Shown here: positions 1 to 7,149 of the stretch, in pieces | Numbering within the stretch: the first letter of the stretch is position 1 | Layout: every line of letters starts with the position of its first letter | Assembly: GCA_003818595.1 (NCBI GenBank) | Contig: RPQV01000093.1 | Coordinates: 1-9,496, forward strand | DNA from: Calditrichota bacterium | GTDB lineage: Bacteria; Zhuqueibacterota; Zhuqueibacteria; Residuimicrobiales; Krinioviventaceae | DNA: 9,496 bases | Direction of reading: 5' to 3' | Notes under the pieces: generated by a model | Told to the model about the DNA's origin: nothing | The model's input: only the letters and a program-made list of their open reading frames with translations | Databases searched by the model: none | Program-made: the position numbers and the translations under genes

Positions 1-843
1 CTGATTGCTATCGATTCGGACGGCTGCGCTTTTGATACCATGGAAATCAAACATAAAGAATGTTTCATACCGAATTTTATCAAGTATTTTGATTTGCAGC
101 CGGTTGCCAAGTTCGCACGCGAAGCAGCGGAATTCACGAATTTATATTCAAAATGGCGTGGTGCGAACCGCTTCATTGCCTACGTCCTGGCCTTGGATCT
201 TCTCAAAGAGAGGCCGGAGGTACAGGCGCGGAATGCAACCATTCATGAACTTTACGGAGTGCGGGAATGGATGAAGCGCGAAAGTAAATTGGGCAATCCG
301 ACGCTGAAAGCCGAAGTGGAAAAAACAGGCGATGCAGATTTGAAACGCGCTCTCGATTGGTCCCTAGCGGTGAATGAGTCAGTCGCACAGATTGTTTATC
401 ATATTCCGCCGTTTCCCTTGGTGCGCGCAAGTCTGCAACGGCTGTCGAAATGGGCAGATATCATCGTTGTGTCCGCGACACCGCATGAAGCCCTCGCGCG
501 CGAATGGGATGAGCACGATATCGCCAAATATGTGCGCTTCATCGGCGGCCAGGAAATTGGTTCAAAAAAGGAAATGCTCGAAATGGCCTTGGCAGGCGGG
601 AAATATGATAAGCAACATGCCCTGATGATCGGCGATGCGCCCGGTGATCTAAAGGCGGCGCATGCCAATGGTATTCATTTTTTCCCGATTAATCCGAATC
701 ATGAGGATGCCTCCTGGGAAGTATTGTTTCATGAGGCTGCGGAGAAATTTCATTGCGGCGATTATGCCGGAGACTATGAATTAACACTCATCGCGGAGTT
801 TGAAAAGCTGCTTCCCGAAATTCCGCCGTGGAAAAAAGGATGA
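1..843 (+). CDS. HAD-superfamily hydrolase (phosphatase-like), 5'-truncated
   Basis: This is the C-terminal 280 residues of a haloacid-dehalogenase-type phosphohydrolase; the start codon lies left of the window. Reading frame 1 from base 1 gives LIAIDSDGCAFD, which is HAD motif I, with the nucleophile Asp at visible residue 5 and the acid/base Asp at 7. An ATG at 40 would cut both off, so it is not the true start. A helical cap region follows (about residues 14-145). Motif II is the Ser in VVSATP (residue 158), motif III is a Lys in GSKKEM (189 or 190), and motif IV is GDAPGD with Asp 212 and 216. All four motifs are intact, so the enzyme should be active. From memory it resembles a conserved HAD subfamily whose members begin IDSDGCVFDT and end in PPWK; I know of no assigned substrate. 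A cytosolic small phosphorylated metabolite is likely. The stop is TGA at 841. There is no obvious functional link to the next gene. Confidence 0.9.
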   Translation: MIAIDSDGCAFDTMEIKHKECFIPNFIKYFDLQPVAKFAREAAEFTNLYSKWRGANRFIAYVLALDLLKERPEVQARNATIHELYGVREWMKRESKLGNPTLKAEVEKTGDADLKRALDWSLAVNESVAQIVYHIPPFPLVRASLQRLSKWADIIVVSATPHEALAREWDEHDIAKYVRFIGGQEIGSKKEMLEMALAGGKYDKQHALMIGDAPGDLKAAHANGIHFFPINPNHEDASWEVLFHEAAEKFHCGDYAGDYELTLIAEFEKLLPEIPPWKKG

Positions 844-954
844 GGGATCAAGCTGTCCGAATAAATAAAAGCGATAGCGTGAAATAAAGCGACAAGCAAT
901 CATTGTTGTAGTAAAGTCTCGTATTGAATTGCTCAATTACTCATAAGGATCATT

Positions 955-1389
955 GTGCGGGAATTATTCACCGAAATAGAAATTCATGCATCATCCGAAA
1001 AAGTTTGGCAAATTTTGACAGATTTTAGCGCGTATCCGGAATGGAATCCTTTTGTTTTGCGCGTTAAAGGGGCTATGCAGGTCGGTAAACGCATCGAGAC
1101 TACTCTGCGGACGAGCGCACAAAAGGTTTTTAAAACAAGACCGCGAGTTCTCAAGCTGGTGCCGCGACGGGAGTTCCGATGGCAGGGAACGCTGGGATTT
1201 CCAGGCCTGTTCGATCGCGAACATATTTTCGAAATCCATTCCCCTGCTCCCCGAGTTGTTCGCTTTATCCATCGTCAAGTTTATAGCGGACTCTTTTCTT
1301 CAGTCGTCTTTAACAATATGGGCGAAGACTTTCGACACGGTTTTGAAGAAATGAACCGCGCTTTAAAAGAACGGTGCGAAAAAGCATAA
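955..1389 (+). CDS. SRPBCC (START-like / polyketide cyclase-type) domain protein
   Basis: This is a 144-residue single-domain protein of the SRPBCC helix-grip superfamily, which binds hydrophobic ligands in a deep cavity. The family signature is at the N-terminus: a first beta strand (about residues 3-10), then ASSEKVWQILTDFSAYPEWN (12-31). That is the usual helix followed by the YPEWNPF turn seen in polyketide cyclase/dehydrase-like and CoxG-like proteins. The C-terminal amphipathic helix (about 122-142) that closes the cavity is also present. There is no signal peptide, so it is probably cytosolic. The GTG start is supported by AAGGA at 945-949, five bases upstream; no ATG fits the family start better. 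The ligand and any enzymatic role cannot be read from the sequence. It stands alone, 111 bases after the HAD gene and 103 before the M14 gene. The fold assignment is fairly secure and the function is unknown. Confidence 0.82.
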   Translation: MRELFTEIEIHASSEKVWQILTDFSAYPEWNPFVLRVKGAMQVGKRIETTLRTSAQKVFKTRPRVLKLVPRREFRWQGTLGFPGLFDREHIFEIHSPAPRVVRFIHRQVYSGLFSSVVFNNMGEDFRHGFEEMNRALKERCEKA

Positions 1390-1492
1390 TCATCATCCTC
1401 TTGGAATCATCCCGCTGAATTGTAAAAACCTCCTTGGATTTAAAAAATGAAATGATCATATTGTCCGCATCATGAATTGATAAAGGAGCGTC

Positions 1493-3136
1493 ATGAAATT
1501 AACCGCCGGTCTGATTGTATTGGTTTGCGGCATACAGGCTTTAGCAGCCGAACTTCCGATCAAAGGATATGTCTCCCCTGATGAGCTGCATCGGCAAATT
1601 CTCCAATTATCAAAACAACATCCAGGTATTTTATCTGTAACCACCTTGGCACAAACCAGCGCAGGCCATAAACTGGCCGCCGTCAGCTTGGGTGCGAAAG
1701 TCGGTCAAGCACCGGCAATTCTGATTGTCGCCGGTCTTGAGGGGGACGATTTGACATCCGCTCAGCTTTGTCTTCGATTTATCGAATCATGCTGTCGTGA
1801 ATATGCTCATTCTGAGAATATCACCACGCTTTTGAATCATACGACCTTTTATATTTTCCCTGTTTTAAATCCCGATGCAGCCGCTCAGGCTTTTCGATTC
1901 CCGATTTACAATCGCACGGAGAATGAGCATTCCCTGGACCTCGATGTTGATGGTTCAGTGAATGAAGATGGTTACGAAGATCTCAATGGCGATGGTTTCA
2001 TCACTCAGATGCGCGTTCCATCCCCATTGGGACAATGGCTGCCTGATCCCAAGAATCCGCAGTTGCTGCGCCCAGCTCTTCCGGATCAAGGAGAAAAAGG
2101 CGAGTACCTTCTCTTCAGCGAAGGAGTCGATAATGATCGCGACGGCAAATGGAACGAAGATCCGTCCGGCGGTGTGGATTTGTCGCGAAATTTTAGTTAT
2201 CGCTACCCATATTTTGCCAATGGATCGGGTCACTATCCCATGTCCGAGATCGAGACGCATGCCCTCGCAGAATTTTGCTTTGCGCATGGCGATATTGCCG
2301 CAGTATTCACCTTCTCTTCAAACGGTAATTTATGCAGGGCGCTGACCACCGGGAATAATCATGCCGATTCCAAAGATAAACCTTTGACTGCGCCCATGGC
2401 TGATGATATCGTTTATATCAACAAGGTCGGTGAACAATATAGAACATTGTTCAAATATTCCTCCATGACAAAAGAAATGATGACTGCAGGTTCATGCGTC
2501 GACTGGGCCTATTACCACTACGGCCGATGGGCTTTCAGCGCTCCCGCTTGGTCGCCGGGAGCCACGGACGATTCTCTGACGAATACGGATCCCTTGTTAT
2601 TCGAACGCCGTTTATATAGCTACTTGGAAAAAACTGACCAACTGAATAAATTCGTCCCCTGGCAGGAGATCAGGCATCCTGATTTTCCCGACGCTTCGGT
2701 GGAGGCGGGAGGTTTTATCCCTTATGTCGGCAAGAATCCTCCCGCTGACAGCCTGAACAGCATCACTGATCGCTACAGTCAGTTTTGGCAGGAATTGGCA
2801 TCCATGCTGCCGATAATCGAAATCAACTCCCGCGTCGAACGATTATATCGAGGCGTTTATCGGATTACTGCCATTATCAGCAATGGCGGCAAACTGCCGA
2901 CTTGTAGTCGAATCGGCGAACGTTTGAACTGGCTGCAGAAAATTAAAATTGAAGCCGCTTTGACCGAAAGTCAAAAGATGGAAAGCGGCAATCTTTATTA
3001 TCTTTTGGAAGCCATTCCCCCCGGACAATCAGTTGAAAAAAGTTGGATTATCCGAACATCGGCGCCTGGCCCGCTCCTCATCAAGGCTTCAGCGCCGTCC
3101 GTCGGAAGTGCTGCCAATGTGGTTCAATTAGACTGA
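1493..3136 (+). CDS. Exported M14 carboxypeptidase-like protein, predicted catalytically inactive
   Basis: A 547-residue protein with a Sec signal peptide (residues 1 to about 18, ending ALAA before ELP; Cys12 is not in a valid lipobox). AAAGGAG at 1482-1488 precedes the ATG. The body follows the M14 zinc-carboxypeptidase plan: an N-terminal strand region, LNPDA (125-129), acidic loops DLDVDG/LNGDG (149-168) and DNDRDG (213-218), VDLSRNF (229-234), and a C-terminal beta domain (about 440-547). Aligned by eye with the second M14 protein in this window, the catalytic positions are gone. The HxxE zinc motif is EGDD (E83, D86), the third zinc ligand His is S275, and the general-base Glu is P351. 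The substrate-binding Asn of the NR pair is also Ser (S231), while the Arg (R232) remains. The frame is uninterrupted, so this looks like a maintained pseudoenzyme rather than a decaying gene. It might bind peptides or glycan-linked peptides, or partner its active paralogue; that is inference. It converges on htpG with 26 bases between stop codons. Confidence 0.85.
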   Translation: MKLTAGLIVLVCGIQALAAELPIKGYVSPDELHRQILQLSKQHPGILSVTTLAQTSAGHKLAAVSLGAKVGQAPAILIVAGLEGDDLTSAQLCLRFIESCCREYAHSENITTLLNHTTFYIFPVLNPDAAAQAFRFPIYNRTENEHSLDLDVDGSVNEDGYEDLNGDGFITQMRVPSPLGQWLPDPKNPQLLRPALPDQGEKGEYLLFSEGVDNDRDGKWNEDPSGGVDLSRNFSYRYPYFANGSGHYPMSEIETHALAEFCFAHGDIAAVFTFSSNGNLCRALTTGNNHADSKDKPLTAPMADDIVYINKVGEQYRTLFKYSSMTKEMMTAGSCVDWAYYHYGRWAFSAPAWSPGATDDSLTNTDPLLFERRLYSYLEKTDQLNKFVPWQEIRHPDFPDASVEAGGFIPYVGKNPPADSLNSITDRYSQFWQELASMLPIIEINSRVERLYRGVYRITAIISNGGKLPTCSRIGERLNWLQKIKIEAALTESQKMESGNLYYLLEAIPPGQSVEKSWIIRTSAPGPLLIKASAPSVGSAANVVQLD

Positions 3137-3162
3137 AATGTCCAATTGAGACAGCGGAGGCT

Positions 3163-5064
3163 CTATTCTTCACTCTCATCAGATTTGATGGTATAGAGCT
3201 CAACCACCTCCTGCATCAGACTTTGGATGCCGCCTGCCATGGCATGAGGATCAGAAATAGAACCATCGAGCAGCGCGGCGCTGAAAAAGAGGTTCTGTGC
3301 AGCGATGGTCAATACCTTGTCCTGAGCATCTTTTTTGTACATGGCCAGCAATTTTAAAATCAATGGATGGCGCTGGCTTATTTCTAAAATTTTCGGCTTG
3401 GGTTTGGCGTTCGGCGTGTAGAACTGCATCATTTTTTCCATCTGGGAGGACATTCCCTGCCCCACCAGGACAGCCGGGCTGTTCACCAAACGGCTCGACA
3501 GTTTAACGTCTTCAACCTGATCGCCGAGAATATCCTTGATCCGCCGAGCGAGTTGATCCAGTTCTTTTTTCTTCTTTGCGGATTGCTCAAGATTGAGATT
3601 CTCCTTGAACGGTATCTTTTCGATGGCTGACGGCTCGATGGTGTCTGCTGAAATGATTTTTTTCTCTTGATATTCGATCAGGCCGGGCAAGGCAAATTCA
3701 TCGATGGGATCATAACAATAAAGCACTTCAATTTCTTTGGCCTTGAATATCTCCAACGCCGGATTATTCTCCACACTCTTGCGGTCCGGGCCGGATAAAT
3801 AGTAAATGGCATCCTGTTCCAACGGTTTGCGCTCCAAGTAGGTGTCGAGCGACACCCATTCATCGCCTTTTTCGCATTTTGACGAATTGAATCTCATGAG
3901 CGAGGCGACTTTTTCTTTATTGCTGAAATCGTTGTACCCTTCTTTGAAGATGCGTCCGTGTTGTTTCCAGAATTGGCTGTAGGTTTCGGGATCATTCTTG
4001 GCCACGTCCTGCAGATGAGACAGCAGCTTACCGATGATGGCGTTCTTTATTTTGGAAAGATGTGGATTCTCCTGCAGGGTTTCTCGGGAGATATTGAGCG
4101 GTAGATCATCACTCTCGATCACGCCGCGGAGAAAACGCATATACTTGGGCAAAAAGTCCTTGTCATGGGCATCGATGAGAATGCGTCGAACAAACAAATG
4201 TATGCCTTCATCGGGAGAGTCCATGCCGAAGAATTCCATATTGGTTTTCGGAATGAACAAGAGGGCGTTGAACTGTATCGGAACATCGGCTGAAAGGTGC
4301 ATCCAGGAAAGAGCGTCTTCGCTCTGATGGGCGATGAATTTATAAAATTCGTTATATTGTTCTTTGGAAACATTGGCTTTAGGTTCGCGCCAAATGGCGG
4401 TGATTTTATTGACCTGTTCGCCATTTAATTTGATGGGAAATGGGACAAAGTTTGAGTATTTTTCAATGATGGTGCGCACTTTCCAGGCCTGTGCGAAGTC
4501 GGAGGCGTCCTCGCGAAGATAAATTTTGATGCGCGTGCCCCGTTTTTGTTCCGTCGGTGCGTCCGTGATTTCGAAAGTGCCCGTACCTTCACTGGTCCAA
4601 ATTTTTGCCGGCTCATCGACATGAGCTGATTTGCTTGTCACTTCTACTCTGGTGGCCGCCATGAAAACAGAGTAAAAACCGACGCCGAATCGTCCGATGA
4701 GATTGACATCCTGGCTTTCCTGAGCAAATTGTTTGACAAATTCTGCGGTACCTGAGCGGGCGATCGTGCCGAGGTTTTCGATCAACTCCTGTTCGCTCAT
4801 CCCGATGCCGGTATCGGCGATGGTCAACGTTTTTTCTTTTTCATCGCAGTCAATGTTTATTTCAAAATTGAGCTGGTTGTCGCTGATGACTTCATTCTTT
4901 ATACTTTTGAAGCGAACTTTATCGAGCGCATCAGCCGCATTGGAAATGAGTTCACGAATGAAAACATCGCGATGGCTGTACAATGAATGAGAAAGAATAT
5001 CTAACAACTGCCGAACTTCAGCTTGAAATTCATATCGGTTTGCTGGTTCAGTTTTTTCGGCCAT
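3163..5064 (-). CDS. htpG: Molecular chaperone HtpG (bacterial Hsp90)
   Basis: A 633-residue cytosolic ATP-dependent chaperone, close to the usual bacterial length of about 620-630. The N-terminal GHKL ATPase domain shows RELISNAADA with Glu38 (catalytic) and Asn42 (Mg2+ contact), ADTGIGM (83-89), the lid/glycine segment GRFGVGFYS (124-132), and GTRIKIYL (176-183). The middle domain (about 220-490) contains LNISRETLQ, with Arg327 and Gln331 matching the conserved gamma-phosphate-contacting Arg and Gln. The C-terminal dimerisation domain runs to SDESEE, and there is no MEEVD motif, as expected for bacteria. The start was chosen at 5064 (MAEKTEPANRYEFQAEV), because this matches the family N-terminus and GGAGGG (5071-5076) lies six bases upstream. 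The same frame stays open for 103 more codons up to 5373, but that segment has no family match. HtpG typically remodels clients with DnaK and is heat-induced; no CIRCE operator was found. It sits between two M14 genes, convergent with one and divergent from the other. Confidence 0.97.
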   Translation of the reverse strand: MAEKTEPANRYEFQAEVRQLLDILSHSLYSHRDVFIRELISNAADALDKVRFKSIKNEVISDNQLNFEINIDCDEKEKTLTIADTGIGMSEQELIENLGTIARSGTAEFVKQFAQESQDVNLIGRFGVGFYSVFMAATRVEVTSKSAHVDEPAKIWTSEGTGTFEITDAPTEQKRGTRIKIYLREDASDFAQAWKVRTIIEKYSNFVPFPIKLNGEQVNKITAIWREPKANVSKEQYNEFYKFIAHQSEDALSWMHLSADVPIQFNALLFIPKTNMEFFGMDSPDEGIHLFVRRILIDAHDKDFLPKYMRFLRGVIESDDLPLNISRETLQENPHLSKIKNAIIGKLLSHLQDVAKNDPETYSQFWKQHGRIFKEGYNDFSNKEKVASLMRFNSSKCEKGDEWVSLDTYLERKPLEQDAIYYLSGPDRKSVENNPALEIFKAKEIEVLYCYDPIDEFALPGLIEYQEKKIISADTIEPSAIEKIPFKENLNLEQSAKKKKELDQLARRIKDILGDQVEDVKLSSRLVNSPAVLVGQGMSSQMEKMMQFYTPNAKPKPKILEISQRHPLILKLLAMYKKDAQDKVLTIAAQNLFFSAALLDGSISDPHAMAGGIQSLMQEVVELYTIKSDESEE

Positions 5065-5079
5065 AGAGAGCCCTCCATA
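5062..5079 (-). promoter_or_regulatory. Hairpin covering htpG ribosome-binding site and start codon (possible RNA thermometer)
   Basis: Read on the htpG mRNA, UAUGGAG, then GGCU, then CUCUAUG can form a 7-pair stem with a 4-base loop. The pairs from the outside are U-G, A-U, U-A, G-U, G-C, A-U and G-C. The left arm contains the core of the Shine-Dalgarno sequence (GGAG) and the right arm ends in the AUG start codon. The stem is short and includes two wobble pairs, so it would melt easily, as temperature-responsive translation switches of heat-shock genes do. The pairing is visible in the sequence. The thermosensing role is inference, and such a short stem can arise by chance. Confidence 0.35.
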
Positions 5080-5147
5080 TTGATGAAAAGATGATAAATG
5101 GTGACAAAACATCCGTCGAAACGTATGAATGCGACTTGATAATGAAA

Positions 5148-5169
5148 TTGCACTGCAAACATTGTGCAA
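5148..5169. promoter_or_regulatory. Inverted repeat TTGCAC-N10-GTGCAA, possible operator
   Basis: Two perfect 6-base arms, TTGCAC (5148-5153) and GTGCAA (5164-5169), are separated by 10 bases, so the half-sites are centred about 16 bases apart. This geometry suits a dimeric helix-turn-helix repressor. It lies 84 bases upstream of the htpG start, where a promoter could be. It is not the HrcA CIRCE sequence (TTAGCACTC-N9-GAGTGCTAA), although it shares GCAC/GTGC cores. The right arm read leftward (TTGCAC) could also be a weak -35 box for htpG. The role is unproven. Confidence 0.3.
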
Positions 5170-5386
5170 ATGATGATGACCAATTACGGAATTCTGACAT
5201 ATTTTCAAATTAATAAAAATTAGTGATTTAATCAATTCCTTTCGGTGAAGATAATCAAACTTCAACCTGCCTGATGTATGCTTATAGCCGGCAGACTGGA
5301 TTAAAGAAACAAATACATTAAAAACAAATGGTAAAAGAGGATAATACCTGATATTTATCTGCCATTTTGACAAACAATGACTGATC

Positions 5387-5391
5387 GAGGA
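5387..5391 (+). promoter_or_regulatory. Ribosome-binding site supporting a TTG start at 5398
   Basis: GAGGA lies six bases before TTG at 5398. The upstream in-frame ATG at 5377 has no purine-rich Shine-Dalgarno match before it (the preceding bases are GCCATTTTGACAAACA). The site would sit inside the coding sequence if translation began at 5377. This decides the start of the M14 gene. Confidence 0.65.
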
Positions 5392-5397
5392 AGAAAA

Positions 5398-7131
5398 TTG
5401 AAATCATTGATATTATGTTTCGTGTCAAGTTGGCTGACTGCTGTTGCAGCAGGACAGACCGTGCCCAGTGCCTTGAAGGCGTTGGGTGCTCCCAATAATC
5501 CGCAGGTCGAGGTGAGTTGGAACCGTTATTATGATTATCAGGAAATCGGCGCCATCTGTGAACGTCTGGCAACTGGTTTCCCCGAACTGATCAAATTCAG
5601 TTCCATCGGTAAATCGGTCGAGGGGAGGGAGATTTATCTGCTTACGTGCAGCAGCTTTGATCATGGCGAGGTCGAACGGAAACCGGGATTCTATATTGAT
5701 GGCAACATTCACTCCAACGAAATCCAAGGCAGCGAGGTCGCCCTTTATACGGCCTGGTATTTGGCAGAAAGTTATGGTCACATTGATTGGATTACCGATT
5801 TGCTCAATCGCGTAACCTTTTATATTGTGCCGACCATTAATCCCGATGCGCGCGATAATTTTATTCATCAGGTGAATTCACCCCATTCACCTCGTTCCGG
5901 CATGCTGCCGCGCGATGATGATGGAGACGGTCTGTTTGACGAAGATCCGCCCGACGATCTGGATGGCGACGGCCATCTGGTGTTGATGCGTCGTAGACAT
6001 CCCAATGGCCGATGGAAATCTGACGCCGATGACCAGCGAAATATGGTGCTCGCTCGAGCGGATGAAAAGGGTGACTTTGAGTTGATCGGCTATGAAGGAA
6101 TTGATAACGATGGCGATGGTCAAGTCAATGAAGATGGTCCTGGTTATTACGATCCCAACCGCAATTGGGGCTGGAACTGGCAGCCGAATTATATTCAGGA
6201 CGGAGCGGATGCTTATCCTTTCTCCATTCCGGAAAATCGCGCGGTCGCCGAATTTGTTCTGTCTCATCCGAATATCGCCGGTGCTCAAAGTTACCACAAC
6301 AATGGCGGAATGATCCTGCGCGGTCCGGGCAGAGCTGACGATTCTGTTTATGTGGCGGATGACGCCGACGTCTATGATGTTATCGGTAAACGCGGTGAAG
6401 AGATGTTGCCCGGCTACAAGTACATGATCCTCTTCCGAGATCTCTATGCGGTGTATGGCGGTGAACTGGATTGGTTCTATGGCGGTCGCGGAATTTTTAC
6501 TTTTACGAACGAATTGTGGACATCTTTTGACTATAACCGCAAAACAGCAGAAGGACAGAGCTGGAAAGATGCACAAAAGGAACTGTATCGTTTTGATGAA
6601 CTGTTGCTGTTTGGCGAAGGCGTGGTTGATTGGAAAAAATTCACCCATCCACAGTTCGGCGAAATCGAGATTGGCGGAATCAAAAAATCATGGACGCGCA
6701 CCGCGCCTTCTTTTATGCTCGAAGAGATGTGTCATCGGAATATGGCGTTCACTCTTTATCATGCCGATCAATTGCCGCAGGTGCGCATCGATACGGTGAT
6801 GGTGCAGCCGCTTTCCGGCGGCCTGTATCAAGTGGATGTCCGCATTGCCAACGATCGCATCATCCCCACCCGTTCGGCTCATGAGGTCAGCCATCAATTT
6901 TCCCGACCTGATCAGGTCACTCTCTCTGGGGCTCAGGTGATTGCCGGATTCCTGGTAACCAACCCGCTGTTGAATCTCAGCATTGAACAGAAATATCATC
7001 CCGAACGCTTGAATGTCGACGCTGTGCCTGGAATGGGTACAATTCAAGTGCGGTGGCTCATCGTCGGCAAACCCTCCGCTGACATCATCTTTGATTCGCT
7101 CAAAGGTGGACGCGTCTCGCGAAAATTCTGA
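5398..7131 (+). CDS. Exported zinc carboxypeptidase, M14 family, active site intact
   Basis: A 577-residue exported metallopeptidase that should remove C-terminal residues from peptides outside the cytoplasm. The TTG start at 5398 gives a clean signal peptide, MKSLILCFVSSWLTAVAAG, with cleavage after about residue 17 or 18. The in-frame ATG at 5377 adds seven residues (MTDRGRK) and lacks a ribosome-binding site. The M14 residues are all in place: zinc motif HSNE (His105, Glu108), INPDA (147-151), the Asn-Arg pair in DPNRNW (Asn254, Arg255), third zinc ligand His in QSYHNNGG (His300), and general base Glu372 in FTFTNELW. Two acidic loops, DDDGDG...DLDGDG (173-192) and DNDGDG (236-241), resemble calcium-binding EF-hand or thrombospondin type 3 loops inserted in the catalytic domain. 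A C-terminal beta domain follows (about 463-577). It is a paralogue of the inactive protein encoded at 1493-3136. The transporter gene begins 18 bases after its stop, which suggests co-transcription. The natural substrate is unknown. Confidence 0.9.
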   Translation: MKSLILCFVSSWLTAVAAGQTVPSALKALGAPNNPQVEVSWNRYYDYQEIGAICERLATGFPELIKFSSIGKSVEGREIYLLTCSSFDHGEVERKPGFYIDGNIHSNEIQGSEVALYTAWYLAESYGHIDWITDLLNRVTFYIVPTINPDARDNFIHQVNSPHSPRSGMLPRDDDGDGLFDEDPPDDLDGDGHLVLMRRRHPNGRWKSDADDQRNMVLARADEKGDFELIGYEGIDNDGDGQVNEDGPGYYDPNRNWGWNWQPNYIQDGADAYPFSIPENRAVAEFVLSHPNIAGAQSYHNNGGMILRGPGRADDSVYVADDADVYDVIGKRGEEMLPGYKYMILFRDLYAVYGGELDWFYGGRGIFTFTNELWTSFDYNRKTAEGQSWKDAQKELYRFDELLLFGEGVVDWKKFTHPQFGEIEIGGIKKSWTRTAPSFMLEEMCHRNMAFTLYHADQLPQVRIDTVMVQPLSGGLYQVDVRIANDRIIPTRSAHEVSHQFSRPDQVTLSGAQVIAGFLVTNPLLNLSIEQKYHPERLNVDAVPGMGTIQVRWLIVGKPSADIIFDSLKGGRVSRKF

Positions 7132-7149
7132 TGAAAAGGAATCGGCTCT

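Larger units (their letters stand above)
5065..5397. other. Divergent intergenic region between htpG and the active M14 gene
   Basis: These 333 AT-rich bases must hold the promoters for htpG (leftward) and for the M14-transporter-GT9 set (rightward). It contains the htpG ribosome-binding site (5071-5076), a dyad at 5148-5169, and the ribosome-binding site of the M14 gene (5387-5391). I see no convincing pair of -35/-10 boxes in either direction. The best rightward -10-like hexamer is GATAAT at 5340-5345, without a good -35. It contains no CIRCE element, no tRNA, and no small ORF with a ribosome-binding site. Confidence 0.6.

Noticed and set aside
40..42. ATG as the start of the HAD gene
   Set aside because: It would remove the catalytic DSD motif encoded at 13-21; the frame is open through base 1, so the gene begins outside the window.
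923..937. ATTGA-ATTGC-TCAAT inverted repeat before the SRPBCC gene
   Set aside because: Five AT-rich pairs are expected by chance in this composition; no terminator or operator features accompany it.
1493..1549. Lipoprotein signal in the inactive M14 protein (Cys12)
   Set aside because: The residue before the Cys is Val, so there is no valid lipobox; an ordinary Sec signal peptide ending ALAA fits better.
3124..3149. TCAATT...AATTGA inverted repeat as a terminator between the convergent M14 and htpG genes
   Set aside because: The stem is only six AT-rich pairs with a 14-base loop and no U tract; too weak to call.
5065..5373. 103-codon in-frame N-terminal extension of htpG
   Set aside because: The frame happens to be open in AT-rich DNA, but the extension has no resemblance to HtpG. 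The family N-terminus and a strong GGAGGG site both fix the start at 5064.
5065..5397. CIRCE operator for HrcA control of htpG
   Set aside because: No TTAGCACTC-N9-GAGTGCTAA or close variant is present; the only dyad has different arms and spacing.
5887..6648. 253-codon open frame antisense to the active M14 gene
   Set aside because: It is a shadow of a well-supported gene on the opposite strand, with no ribosome-binding site or recognisable protein features. The same applies to the long antisense frames at 8118-8675 and 6688-7245.
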